DNA of 52,062 bases from NCBI GenBank assembly GCA_015657535.1, contig JADHZB010001058.1, positions 1-52,062 of the forward strand, written 5' to 3'. Below the pieces are notes generated by a model. That model saw nothing but the letters and a program-made list of their open reading frames with translations, had not been told where the DNA came from and did not search any database. The stretch comes from Nephromyces sp. MM_2019. Lineage: Eukaryota; Apicomplexa; Aconoidasida; Nephromycida. Numbering within the stretch: position 1 is the stretch's first letter; every line of letters starts with the position of its first letter. Of the stretch, positions 34,762-47,400 are shown one piece after another. The position numbers and the translations under genes were made by a program.

Positions 34762-35180
34762 ATGAGTAAGCACATTGACGATCAAGCAAGACTGAATGTT
34801 AGCTCTTGTATAAGCCCTGAAATGAGGTGAGAATTAGGATTTAATTCATTAAATTAAGTAAATCATAAATAAAAATCGTTGAATCATATAGTGTAACAAA
34901 AGAAATAGCCTATAAAACCACTAATTCGGAGTATGGAAACTTTGGTTATGCCCTCAATTCAAATGCAAATGTTAATAAGAAGAAAAAAATGTAAGCCCTT
35001 TTTGCTTATATAGTTTTGATCAATTTCATTCTCACAATTAAGTTGTGGGGTAAATTTATACATAATTAAATTAGCCTGCAAGAAACAGCTGGAAATTATC
35101 GCAGCACCTGTTTTAACACAAAGTTAAGTCCTCGCAAGTCATTTGATGAGGATTTTATTAATATGAAGATGCTCTTTTAA
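34762..35180 (+). CDS. Short protein resembling PIERCE-type ciliary microtubule-inner proteins, 3 exons
   Basis: Exons 34762-34826, 34892-34990 and 35075-35180 give 89 aa. No frame is long enough to stand out as an ORF; the gene appears only after splicing. The core YKTTNSEYGNFG resembles the YRTTNxxYG motif of PIERCE1/2 (C9orf116/C15orf65 family). Those are small filamentous proteins inside doublet microtubules of cilia and flagella. A later ETAGNYRSTCFNTKLSP matches the spacing of the family's GMFxNNTLN segment. If right, it belongs to the axoneme of flagellated male gametes. The match rests on short motifs seen by eye, so the family is tentative, but the three in-phase exons make the gene itself likely. 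Confidence 0.6.
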
Positions 35181-36020
35181 ATTTAGAATTAAGCTACTGA
35201 AGTTTGTTAAGTACATTCTTGTTTTACAGCTTGACTAATTAATTGCCGTATTTTTAATTGAAATTCTCTTCACTTAAAGGAAAATAGATGCTTCTCTATA
35301 TTTCATACCCTATCAAGTCTTTTATAATCAATGCTCGACCTGCTACTGTGTTTTTTACTATTTATCCTCTATTAAATTGCTTTGAATTAAAACATTAGGT
35401 GAAAAGTGTAGAGTTGTGCTAAGAATGCAACTAGGATAATAACAAACGAAGCATCAGCAATTTATTGAGTAAATGTGCATTTAAATTATAAATCAAAAGG
35501 TTGACTCTTAAAAGTGCTTAAAATAAAAATTAAAGTTACTGATTTGTTCGCAAGAAAAATTAACTTTTTTACTTTATTTGTTAAAAATTCACTCATGTGC
35601 TCAACAAAAATTTAACTAGTCATGTCATGGGTGTTGTGAACATCGGGCTAAAAATTCTTTTGAATATATTGTCGGATGATTATTCAAACTATAAGTAGTA
35701 TGCTAGATATCTACTACCTATTTGATCTATGAAAGACAATTTTTATTGAAATTACATATAACTTGATTATAAACAATAGCCTTGCTAACTCTACACACAC
35801 ATGAGATTTTCTTCCACAATGCTGTTTTAGGCAATTTTAGAAAAATTCCTTATAGCTTTTATAATTGTTTGTCACAACTAAAATTATTTATCAATGAAAA
35901 TAAAAAAAGTTTATTAGGAGCTTTTGTTATACTTTTTGAGCTATCTTACCTTAAAATTTTATATCCCCCTTTCCAATATAACTAGCTTTATAAATTTTCT
36001 ACATCAAAGCATACTTAAAG
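35181..36020. other. AT-rich intergenic region
   Basis: 840 bp between the short protein gene and STI1. The open frame at 35,782-35,985 has no support. No repeats were seen. The STI1 promoter should lie here. Confidence 0.5.
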
Positions 36021-38900
36021 ATGGACAATAAACAGGAGGCAAAAATCGCGAAAGATCAAGGTAATTCAGCCTTTCAGATAAAAGATTTTGCGAAGGCCAT
36101 TGAATTTTTTTCAAAGGCGATAAGCTTTGACCCAGAGGACCACGTACTGTACTCAAATAGATCTGGAGCACATGCATCATCTGATGACTATCAAAGCGCT
36201 CTCAAAGATGCAAATGAATGTATAAAATTAAAACCTGATTGGCCCAAGGTTAATTTAAACACAAATACTATGATATTTACAATATTTACATTGCTGCCCC
36301 TAATCATTAAGCTTGGGGCCATTTTCAAACACTAAACTTTTGCATAACAAAATTCCACATCTCAATAGCCTTAGAAGATAATGATATTAACAACGAACTA
36401 ATTTACTTTGTGATAGCTATACATCTTATTCATGACTATGTAAAGACCTGAAAATATCATTAAAAGCTATTCAATTAATAACTCTTAATGACTTCATTTA
36501 TGATAAACCTATCAAAATGTTATTTCTTTAGGGCTACTCAAGAAAGGGCCTTGCCGAATTCCATCTTGGCAATCTTGAAGGTGCACAGAAAACTTATCAG
36601 GAGGGTAGGTTTAATTATCTTCGTGATTTTTACATTTAAAAAGTTTTAAGCTTCTATTAAAACATTTTCAACTATAACAACATTTAGGACTTAAATATGA
36701 CCCCCAAAATTCAACCCTTATTAATGGGCTAAAACAAGTTCAAGAGTCAATGAGTAAGCACTTTTAGTTACTTTTAGAACTGTCTATAACAACACTACTA
36801 CTTTAAATTTTAGCACAACAAAAACAACAACTCGACTTTATAATTTTACAACTTATGCAAAGCAACCCAAAATATGCAAAATATTGCCAAGAGGATCCCC
36901 AATATGCAAATAAATTGAAATCAGCAATAGATGGCATGAACGATTTTTCCATGAATGGCTCCCCAAATGCAATTGGGAAAAATTTCTCATCAATGGTTAG
37001 GCTATTTATTTCTGCATATATATTTATAACTTTAAGCATAATTTGTTTTCTAAAGGAACCTAAAGTTAGAGAAGGATTTTTGGACTACTTTTCAATGATG
37101 TATACTGGAAAACCTGCATCCCAACCCCCCCACGACTTTACAGAAAGGGAGAATGGCTTTACCGAAGAGAAAAAAGAAGACCACATACCTGTAGAGAAAC
37201 CACAAAATGAAAAGGTTTGTGATATATATCCCTTCATAATTAGTACATTTACTTGATCTTCATGGATTTCTAGGATGCTGATAATTTCAAGGAAAAAGGA
37301 AACAAGCTATATAAACAAAAGAAATTTGAGGAGGCACTTGAGTGCTATGACAAAGCAATAGAAATGAACCCGAATGAGATTCTCCTCCAATCCAACAAGG
37401 CGGGTATGTATAAGATGGATAAATATAAGTGACCTAAATTTATTGAGTTTTACAAATTTCATTTTAGCTGTATATATTGAGATGAAGAATTATGATAAGT
37501 GTCTAGAAATATGCCAAGAAGCTATTAATAAGCGATATGACTACAAAGCAGACTTTACTAGTGTAGCAAAGGTAAAAGATTTCAAAAACTCACCTTAAGA
37601 AAACTAGAAATGTATAAACGATGGACTATTAACTTAACAGATTTATAATAGAATGGCAAGTTGCTATGAACGTATGGAGGATCTAAATAATGCCATAAAA
37701 ATGTATCAAAGCTCGTTATTAGAGGATAACAATCGTAAAACTAGAACTGCTTTGAAATCGATCGAAAGAAAACTTGAAGCCCAAGAGAAGCAAGCTTATA
37801 TTAACCCTACATTAGCTGAAGAGGTGTGTTCACTAAATAGCTTAAAGTTTTAGCTAATGCATATTTTATTCCAGCATAGAGCAAAAGGGAATGAGCACTA
37901 TAATAAATCTGAGTATCCAGCCGCAATTAAGGGTAAAATAGAATTCTTGTTCTAATCAATGATATTCTACTAATTTAAGACTACTTTTCCATTTGTTAGA
38001 ATATGATGAGGCAATAAAACGAAACCCAATTGACGCTAAGCTTTACAGCAATAGAGCGGCTGCCTACACCAAATTGCTAGAATACCCATTAGCCATTATC
38101 GTAAATATAGATTAATGTCTTATTTGCCTGCAGCTAACATTTTATTGCTTAATTTTCTTTACTTAGGATTGCGAAAAAGCTCTTGAGCTTGACCCTAATT
38201 TTGTAAAGGCTTGGTCAAGAAAGGGTAATCTTCACAGTCTTATGAAAGACTACACAAAAGCACTTGAAGCTTACGATAAGGGATTGGCTATAGCTCCGGA
38301 TTCTGCTGAATGCTCATATGGAAAGCAACAAGTCATAAACTATTTCTTAAGCTTTAATAGCTTATTTTTTATATTCTCACATTCCTTCCCTAACTAATTT
38401 CTTAGGTTATAATGAAAATACAACAAAGCAACAGATCTGGTGAAGTAGATCAAGACCAATTACAAAGAGGCTTAGTAAGCTATCTCAATTTATTATACTT
38501 AAAATGTGGCATAGTTACTGATAAAAAATTAATTAAAAATTCAATTATTTTAATTTCATTTTATCAATTTACTGAAATTTTCTTATTAATAAAATCCCTA
38601 TCATGCAGGCTGACCCTGAAGTACAAAAAATACTTAGTGACCCTCAGTTTAACTTAATATTGAAAAACATTTCTGAGGACCCAACTAGAGTTACTGAGTA
38701 TGTATAGAAAATTATAAAAGATACATAATTCAACACTCCATGATTATCTCTTTAGATACTTGAAGGACCGAAAAATTTCTGAGGGCTTGGAAAAGTTAAT
38801 AGCAGCAGGTAAACTTAGTATACCCACTTAAAAATGTAGCACTAAAACAACTATACTAAATCTACTATCCCAAACTTTAGGTATCTTAAGAATGGCTTAA
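36021..38900 (+). CDS. STI1: Hsp70/Hsp90 organizing co-chaperone STI1/HOP, 15 exons
   Basis: Exons 36021-36248, 36532-36604, 36688-36753, 36814-36995, 37056-37214, 37274-37403, 37468-37571, 37641-37823, 37875-37932, 38000-38100, 38167-38331, 38406-38474, 38609-38697, 38756-38808 and 38881-38900 give 559 aa, normal for the family. TPR1 starts [23 protein letters not shown]1-type domain follows ([19 protein letters not shown]), then TPR2A ([20 protein letters not shown]), TPR2B ([19 protein letters not shown]) and the DP2 domain ([20 protein letters not shown]) ending AGILRMA. The N-K-N/R carboxylate-clamp residues are visible in the TPR helices. It bridges Hsp70 and Hsp90 in the cytosol. The 60-nt intron 36996-37055 is open in frame but would insert a hydrophobic stretch, so I splice it out. 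The last exon is only 20 nt. Confidence 0.92.
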
Positions 38901-40337
38901 CCTGACTATTAAGAATAATCAATTACAATCAAGTTGCATATGGACTGTGAAATTTAACCTGTTTATGTTATAGTTTTAATTAAACATTACAGTTTATTCG
39001 ATTTCATAATGAACTAGCCCAATAAAATATTAGAATGACATGAATTTTCTTTGAAACAAAAACTTCAAGTGACTTGAATAGAAAATAACTTAAACAAAAA
39101 AATTATTTGACAATGATTGATTAATATCAAGAGCTAACAAATGAGGAGCACTCATTGTATTTATTTATAATCTTTTGATTCTTTCAAATAATATCTTAAA
39201 ATTGCTCTATTTTTTAATAAAGCCTTGTTAAGAGAGCTCAAATTAAACTAAAATCCTTTGATTTCTTGGTAAAGATAATGCAGTTAAGCATATTTTTAAT
39301 AATTAGAAACTATTTACACTAAGAATTACGGCAACTGTATCAATTAGCTGGCCAACAATTAAATCAAAGATTATTATCCCATACAATCACTAGGTTTAGA
39401 TTTGATACAAAAAATTGTTGTATAACCTTTCCTTTTAGTAATTTCTAAAAAGCTAGATTGATATGATTTTACTTTAGCAGTTGCATTTAATATGTCAATT
39501 TGAGCCTAAGTCTTAAGTATTAGTTTTTAAACGCTTGTCATAAGTGGTGAATTTCACGTACTACAGGTACCTAATCCTAAAATCACAAGCCCAGGCTAGC
39601 TAGATATATCTATTCCTAGCTCTAATACAATCAAATCTATATTCAAGATTCGCTGTGTTTTAGGAGCAATTGTACTAGCTACCTAAAATTTTTTAACTGT
39701 GTAAAAGGTTAAATCGTATTTATCTCTAACAGTATAAAAATTTATATAGCTCTTTTTCTTATGTTAAATAGGTTAAATTTTGTTAGCTCCTGAATACAAT
39801 TATTTTAAAGCTGCTTTTACAAAATTTTAGGGTGCTTTTTGCAGCCATTAACTTAAATTTAAAAAATAAAATTGAATAACTAAATCTAAATTACATAAAG
39901 CCAAGCCTTTAGCCTACTATTTATTTAAAAATACTTTGGGATTTTAATTTTAAACTTTATTTATTGTTCACATAACAAAAAAGTGCCAGAGTGAGAACAA
40001 CTTAAAATTTATTAATTTTATGCCTCCCCGTTCAGCTTTAAAAATAGAATTCGCACCTTCTCTCAGCCAAAACCAAACGAGAGTTGTGGATTGAATGCTT
40101 ATTTATATATCTGATTCAACGTTATATTGTTTGAAAAACAACTTGGATTTATAGAATAGGGCTTTTATAAGCATAAAAATGGAATAAGTTAATAAGCTCA
40201 GGCATGAGATTTTGGTTCTTAGGATATTGTTTTATGATTATGTTATAAATATCTTTGATTTATTGCTTTTTGTTTCAAAAATTGAGAGCCTAATGTGCAG
40301 ATAGCAAACCTACTATCCCAACTGTATAAATTCCAGA
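38901..40337. promoter_or_regulatory. 1.4-kb intergenic region with GC-richer patches
   Basis: AT-rich spacer upstream of the kinase gene. Two GC-richer islands stand out: 39,580-39,630, with GCTAG...CTAGC arms around a TAGATATATCTA palindrome, and 40,020-40,110, with CTCTC...GAGAG arms. Either could be promoter DNA or a small structured RNA. No known ncRNA was recognised. Confidence 0.35.
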
Positions 40338-43201
40338 ATGGCTGAAATCGGAATGATCAGCCGATGGAATTATAGGAAAGAGAATTCCTTTAGTAAGCGA
40401 GATTTTAGGAAAGCAAGTATGAGAAACACACGAAGTGAGGAAAAATTAGGCTCTGCTGTTTCTTTTCAAACTAGAGAAAGCTGTTTACTACTTCGGAGAA
40501 TAAGCTCGCCTGATATTGAAAATCTTAATGAAAGAGAAAGCTTCAATAGCACTAAAAACACAAATCTTCACGGGCTTAGAGATTGTAATTTTAGTGAGAC
40601 TAGGCCATCATCCCATGGGGAAACACCCAAAGTAAAAATAAGAGTAGCAAACATTATCAAAAACCCTCGATTCTTGTTGAATCCCAATCATGAGTTAAGA
40701 AATCAGGACTTAGGGGTTGAATTTCGCATTGCCAATCGTAACACTGATGATTGTGAAAAAGATAAAAATGGCACTGATATAAACTCTAAAAAACAATTTC
40801 TACACTTTCGTCAAGCAAGGAAAGCAAGTAAATGTGCTGAAGCTTCAATATCTCCCCGTTCAACTAGAAAAGATGGAAAAATATTCAATAGGCTATATTC
40901 AAGCCCAACATTGGGTTATATAATTGAGAGATCAGTTTCCCAAAAAAGGTTTGAGTCTTGTGATAGTTCACTTATTTCATTAAAAGAAAGAAATGAGAGC
41001 AAATGTAAAACCAAATATAGAGCTGTGTCAAGAGCCTCAAGTGTGATTTCAGAAAGTGATAACTCGATTGAAAATCAAGATCTCACATATGGAAATTTTG
41101 TTCAAAATGGAAAAAGCACAACTATCAACTTATGTCGATCAGTTCCTTGGAAGTTTTTATATAAGAGTGACAGTAGGACAAGTCATTCAGACTGTGGCTT
41201 AGAGAAAATCCTATACTCAGAATGCCCACCAACAGCTACTCAGAGTGAATTTGAGGATGCCGAGATAAAAAGACCACGAGATGTTGACTCAGAGCTGAGC
41301 TCAAAATATTACACAACAGATTCAATTGGAGATAGAAGGAACTGTCGAGGAAATTTTGACATTGACGTAGCTTTTGAAGACCTAGCTGAAACAAGTAGAA
41401 TCTCGTCTGTAATAGATACGAGATCATTTTCTGATAGTTGGGCTCCCGTTTATAAAAGTTTTGAGGGCTCTTTTAGTCGAAACAAATCAAGTTTCAGGTA
41501 AATCTACGCTCGATGTGTAAAACTAGGCTTTTAATAAACTTAAATTTCCAGCGTCTAAAATTGTTTGGTAATTTCATTTACATAATTTAAACTTTGCAGC
41601 ACAATTAGTAGAGATAAATCATCATCAATAGATGGACATATTCTAGCTGAAAATCTTTACGATCAGAACCATACTGATAGTAGACTGCTGGAACATGTTG
41701 AATTCAGAAAATTAGAATCTGATGACTCAGGTGAAGCTTATATTCTGAGAAGTTCCCCTGTATCAAAAAAAGTCGAACTAGAAAATATCCAATTCCTGAA
41801 AAATGATTCTTTTGACCTCAACAACCCATACCTTATGTTAAACAAATCTGCCAATGAAAATCAGGAGTTAAATGAAAGTAAAAACAAACGAAGGTTGTCA
41901 ATAAATGACCTCTATGATGACTTTTCGGTCATTTCGACTGGAAGGTAATAAGAAATTAAGTATAGCCTAAAGTAAATAGCAACTATAAATACAGTTAACG
42001 CTTTTATTGGTAGGTTTTCGCACATTTGTTGCTGCCATGGTAAGGCTGAAGGTGAAATAATGGCGGTAAAAATCATACCTAAGCTGTTTTCTGGGTAAAG
42101 ATAAATGTTAAAAGTAGTTATAATGATAATTCTGATTCAAATTTATATGATTTCAGGTACTTAAACCTCAGCAATAGAAAATCAGATCATCTATTTAGTT
42201 TTTTAAAATCCATTAGCCACCCTAATATAGTTAAAGTTTTAAGGGTATTCCAAGATGAAACCTGTTACTATATGGTAATGGAGATGTGCCGTGGACCAAC
42301 CTTGCTAGAACTTTTTATGGGATATCTACCAGGCACAATGAATGAAGCTCAGGTAATTCAAGTATATGCTAAGCACGAAATTTGTACTGCTTATTTGACT
42401 TTAAATACTAAATTTATTTTTAGGTGAAGTCAATTATTCTTCAAATACTCCTGGCTTTGGATGTCTTACACTCAAACAATTTTGCCCATGGAGATATTAA
42501 GCTTGAAAATGTTATTTTTAAGAACAAATTAGAATCTGATTCTTTTAATAGAAACGAGTCCTTAGAAATTCCATTTCCATTGCTAAATCTAATTGATTTA
42601 GATACGATAAAAGATTTAAATGCCACAAATAGAGAAATAAATATAGAAATAAATAATGGAGATAACTTCAGTGAGCCACACCAAATAGTTCAAGGCTCAG
42701 GTTTCGAATGTGATGTTATGGGTACAGCACCATATATGGTTAGTAAAAGTGTTATAATCAAAATAAAGTTTGAATCTAGATAATAATTTCTTTAACAAAT
42801 TTTCTAGTCGCCTGAATCTCATGATGGGATACTTTGCACTGCTAGTGATATGTGGTCATGCGGGGTATTGTTATATGCACTTTTCGATGGAAATTTTCCT
42901 TTTCAGCTAAATGATCATTTGCCATTAGAGCTTAGGAAAGAGATCCTACTGAATCAGGTAAAAAAGTTTATACAGACAAGTAGTTTAAAACAGTTCAACG
43001 AGGTTTCAATTGCTTTCTTTGAAACAGACTCCATATTTTGTTCCAAGCATTTGGTCACATAATCAATCGGCCTTGGATTTGTGTGCTAGACTACTTGATC
43101 CCAACCCAAGAACAAGAATTCAATCCGCTCGAGAAGCACTTATACATGAGTGGTTTTCTTCAGAAACTTTTGAAATTTTTAGTCACAGTTATTGTAATTA
43201 G
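40338..43201 (+). CDS. Protein kinase with long N-terminal extension and altered catalytic motifs, 7 exons
   Basis: Exons 40338-41497, 41600-41944, 42014-42094, 42157-42352, 42424-42738, 42808-42957 and 43028-43201 give 806 aa. The first about 500 residues are Ser/Arg/Asn-rich and disordered. The kinase domain follows: degenerate Gly loop VISTGRFSHI, the ATP-binding Lys in EIMAVKIIPK, SHPNIVKVLRVFQDE, hinge YYMVMEMCRG, catalytic loop HGDIKLENVIF (HGD for HRD), LIDLDTIK (DLD for DFG), a Ser/Asn-rich activation segment, GTAPYMSPES and SDMWSCGVLLYALFDGNFPF, then the final helix LDPNPRTRIQSAREALIHEW. The general style is CAMK-like. Lys and both Asp are kept, so activity is possible, but Arg of HRD and Gly of DFG are lost, as in many divergent or pseudo-kinases. 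The substrate is unknown. Confidence 0.86.
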
Positions 43202-43408
43202 ATAAAAAATTTGATTTGTTATTTAGCATTAATTAATTAATTACATTCTAACTATATAAACTGTTGCTACTAAAACTTTGAAGCCTCGGGTAATGACGAT
43301 AGAAGAGTTATAGTGAAAATAGTGTTTTTCTGTAAAATTGAAAAGGAAAATAGGCTATGTAAATAATGAATATTACAATAAATGCTATATATAGTTTTAT
43401 TTAATATT

Positions 43409-44250
43409 TTAGCATTTCTTTATAAGGTTTTCTCTTAGCTTTTCTTCATCTGGACAAGATTCTTGTGACTTTGCTATTTTCTGAATTAAATATAGACCTT
43501 TCTTTATTAAGTTATTAATTGAATTTTCTTCTAGTTTAAGCTTTTTATGCCGCTTTAAAATGTCTGAACCTACTTTTTCCAGAGCCCCATTCTCCTGGGG
43601 ATCATATTTTAGTAATATTTTTAATAAATTTGAACAATTCTGATCAAAATAATTCTAAAATTCACATTAATTATCCCCGAAGCTTCATTTGGTGTTGTAG
43701 TTGATTCTTCATTCTTTAGTTCCACTGGTCCATTTGGCCTTGTTAGGAGATATTGGTTAAATTCGGAAGCAAAATAAAACAAATATCAAGTACTTTGCAT
43801 ATCCTGTATTAACTTGATTTAGGTCTTTTTTTAATCTTCATTACATTATTTATTTCAGAGTGATCAATTTAGCTTTCACTAACACATCTTCTTGATCTGA
43901 TAAAAGCTTTCCAATAGAATTTATTTCATCATCAATGATATCTTTGTTAGTGTCTTGCTCCTTAAACAGAAAATATGATTAAACTAAATCAAGGGTTTGC
44001 CTTTACCGGTTTGAATTTAAGATGCCTAGGAGCGATGTGAGAGTTATGGTGGGTTTTCTCACCTCCATGATTGTTTTTGGAAGATAAAATCTCATTCTGA
44101 TCCAATAATCCGATGATAAGTTAACAAATTATAAAATTTTTCGAAATTCTTTATTACCCTTTCAGTAGAAAAAGGAATAGTAGCACTTAAGTGATTAATA
44201 AATCCTAAAGTTAAATATAAAATACAAATACTAGCCATGCGACCTAACAT
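43409..44250 (-). CDS. Small secreted protein of unknown function, 6 exons
   Basis: Reconstructed exons complement(43409-43639, 43666-43724, 43814-43835, 43880-43960, 44007-44096, 44158-44250) give 191 aa. All junctions are GT-AG and in phase. The start MLGRMASICILYLTLGFINH is a signal peptide. The body is charged: HHNSHIAPRHLKFKP, IIDDEINSIGKLLSDQEDVL, then a Pro/Thr stretch, and a helical C-terminal 77 residues (LLKILLKYDPQENGALEKVG, HKKLKLEENSINNLIKKGLY) ending in KKC. No domain is recognised. One intron (43640-43665) is only 26 nt and one exon only 22 nt. The assignment of the 22-nt and 59-nt exons is the weakest part. The gene sits 208 bp from the kinase stop (convergent) and 217 bp downstream of the RAP gene. 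Confidence 0.62.
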
Positions 44251-44466
44251 TCTATTTTCATTTGAACTTATTATTTATATTTGTCTTTTATAAATTCGCA
44301 TTATATGATGTTAATCGAAAAATCATTTTAAACATCTCAATTGAATTGTTAATTAGTGTATGTACAAAAAAACTTGTGTGAATTAAAAATCATTAAGATA
44401 GCTTAATATAAAACGTCAATCTGTAAATCTTAAACGGAAGAATTAATTTAGAAACAGTATGGGGAG

Positions 44467-47400
44467 CTAGTAATATTTGCGTCCAGGCAGTAAAATTTCT
44501 GGTAAAATAGATAGAAGATAAGACTTCCTTTCTGCAGTATTTTTTAAGGGACTCCAGTTAAAGTGTGAAACTGTTATTATCTTGAAGCCCATAGCAGATA
44601 TAATTTCTCGGCGTCTGTGAAACAAAAAAGCCATTTAATTATAAGGGAATGTGTGTTTCTAATGTTGTACCTAATTGCTTGTGATGTAAGGCGACTAGTC
44701 TCCGAGTAAAATTGATAATCCGATATAGCTTCAATTACAAAATTACCCATAGGTAAATATATATCAATAAGGAATGGTCCAGCTGAAACTGAGTTTAGGT
44801 GGTTTATATTCAATTCCCATAGAGAATCACTTATTTCTCGATGGAGATCTGAAGACCAGTGCTTATTTTGGATAAAATAATTTGGATCTGATTTTTAAGA
44901 AGATATAGAAATGATAAATTTCTAGAATTAATGGTTTGTGTAAGAAGTGTATACCTTCATCATCATGACGGTCTTCAAATTCGATATTACAGAGTTCAAG
45001 GTTTTCATTGTTTTTGTTCAAATCTATGTCTGTAGCAGCGAGGAAACTTGACCAATCTAAGCCCTCAGAAAAGTGGCTGTGAGGTGGAGTTTCACCTTCA
45101 ATGGCAGGTTGCCAATTTAGAGTGCCTTCTGAGCCATTTTCCTTTTTTTGCTTAGTTGAGATCTTGTCCTGGTGGATTCTTACTTTTATAACAATGATAT
45201 ATAATTGACAATAGTAATGATTTGAATATTTAAGCTATATAAGATGCTAGTGTGTGCTACTTGTATTTGATTTTCGTGACAGTTCAAGAAACGCTCTGGT
45301 TTTCTGTGGCAGTTTATGGTATATATCAGGCCTAAGAAGCCTGGAGTGTGAGTATAAAAGTGCTAAGTTGAATTTGTTTTGTATAATGTATATTTCTGTA
45401 AAAAATGACCTCAAGAAGATTTCTACTACTTGGATGTTGCGAGAATATGATTTAAAGGTAATTTTATGCATTTCGCATTGGTCGAGATATTTTATTATCA
45501 TTTCTGAATCGAATAATTCTACTACAGCAATCCATTTTAGGAGGTAACAATTCTTGCCTGAAAGATTAAATATAGGGTCATATGATTTCTTCATAATCAA
45601 AAACTAAAATAACCTGTAAAGGTGGTGATGCGATGATTGAGAGTATAAATTAAAGGTTTACAAAGTGGATCACTACCCATGCCAAGCTTTGCTAATGAGT
45701 TGCTAGCCTAAATTTCGGAAAAATTTCATTAGGGATCCAAATGATATCTAAAAAATTCAATACCTTGATTAAAAAATTATTCCTCAAAATTGGCCAACAG
45801 AGGCTCATTTCATTTAAAAATTTCGTTAAGTTTATATCTCTCCAATTAAGACGAGAGAGTGCCTGTATTTGGGTTAGGAAATTGAAAAGGTTATACGTGA
45901 AAATTTATATAGGGGTGAAGCTATTACTTGGAAATAAAAAATGTGATGTTTTGGTTTCATCATACTTTTCCTTTCTGATATTGCTCTAAAAGGATAAAAC
46001 AGACATTTTGAATTCAAATTTCAAAATAATTTAGCTTCTTACATTATTAATTCTTTAATATAATAGTCTGGTTCTAGTTTAATTGATGCGTAACAATAAA
46101 GGAAACGAAGTAGTGTTCTTAGGTCAACTCTTCGGAGCATCTTGGTTGTCCTCTTTTTAACAGCAATCCATACTTCAGAAGAATAGTTTCCATCTGTAAA
46201 ATAAATGTTCCAGGCTCAAAGAAGCTATTTGAAAAATATCTAAAGGTCCTTACTTTTTCGAAATTCGTGAACCTCTTGCATCATTGTGAATTTAACTTTC
46301 CTAGAGGGCATCAAGGCTATTTCTTTAGCACTAGGCGATCTGTAATCTTCGTTATACCTAATATGATAAGTAATTTTATGGGAATATAAAGCACATAAAG
46401 TCAGAGTATAGTATAACCAATATCTTTGGGGATTAATTCTAGCCTTCAGAGGTCTAATAGGAGCTTCAGATAAATCATTATTAGTTTCCAGGTAACTTCT
46501 CATTCCTTATTAAAAGCAATAAAAAATAATTGAATTTACAAATTATGCCATAAAAACGGTTACTAATTTTTCTAATTACCATCTATTTTACGGTCCCTGT
46601 CTCGAAAATAATCTTTATAAAAACCCTCCATGTCGTCTTTATAAGTTCCCTAAAAAGGATATTAAGTTGATTCATATGGTTATCTAAACATAAACTAAGC
46701 CTTAGATTGTCATTTTATATAATTGTGCAAATGAAAATTGAGATGTATTTAATCAAAAGAATCATTAAAAGTAGATTCTCGATTGCAGGAGTTAGAGCCT
46801 ACTGGCTTAGCAAAAGATATAATTGCGTTTGGTTTAAAAGGCCTTTAAAAGCTAACCTTTGTGGAGAATTCTATTCCGTCTCTAAATTTTGCTTCGTTTG
46901 TTGACAAGTTAAACCTTTAAACATAAACGTAGATTAAACCAGAATGAAAATTGAAGAATTTTGGTTACAAATTTACTGTTCAAAAGGCTCAAACAATTCC
47001 TCCTTATTAATCAAAACTTGACTTGAATTATTTGGTATAGGGCCCCTCTAAAAATAATAAAAAGATTCAAAATTATGAAAGCAAGCTTCAGTGATTAAAA
47101 ATATACTACCTTGGGTGGCAGAGTTGACGGTTTTGGAACAGATTTCATCCTGAGCTGAAGAAAAACAAACATGGATGATCTTAGGTTCAATAATTGAGTA
47201 ATAAAATTATGAAGAAATCTTTTGCAAAAGTTAGCATAACATACCTCGTGTGGTTTCAGGTGACGCTTCTTCTGAGTATTATCTTCAGGCTTAAAGTCAT
47301 AAGCAACACTGTTTAGGTCAGGTTTTGCCTTACCAGAAAGGTCGGATCTTCTATAGCTATTAGTTACATGATTATTGGCCGAGTAACTTGTTGAAAAAGG

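Noticed and set aside
36996..37055. Hydrophobic 20-residue segment open in frame in STI1
   Set aside because: It has a GT donor, AG acceptor and AT-rich content, and STI1 has no membrane helix at this point; it is an intron.
46740..46830. Extra RAP-gene exon coding PVGSNSCNRESTFNDSF
   Set aside because: It has a possible acceptor but no GT donor before its stop, and the flanking exons already join in phase without it.
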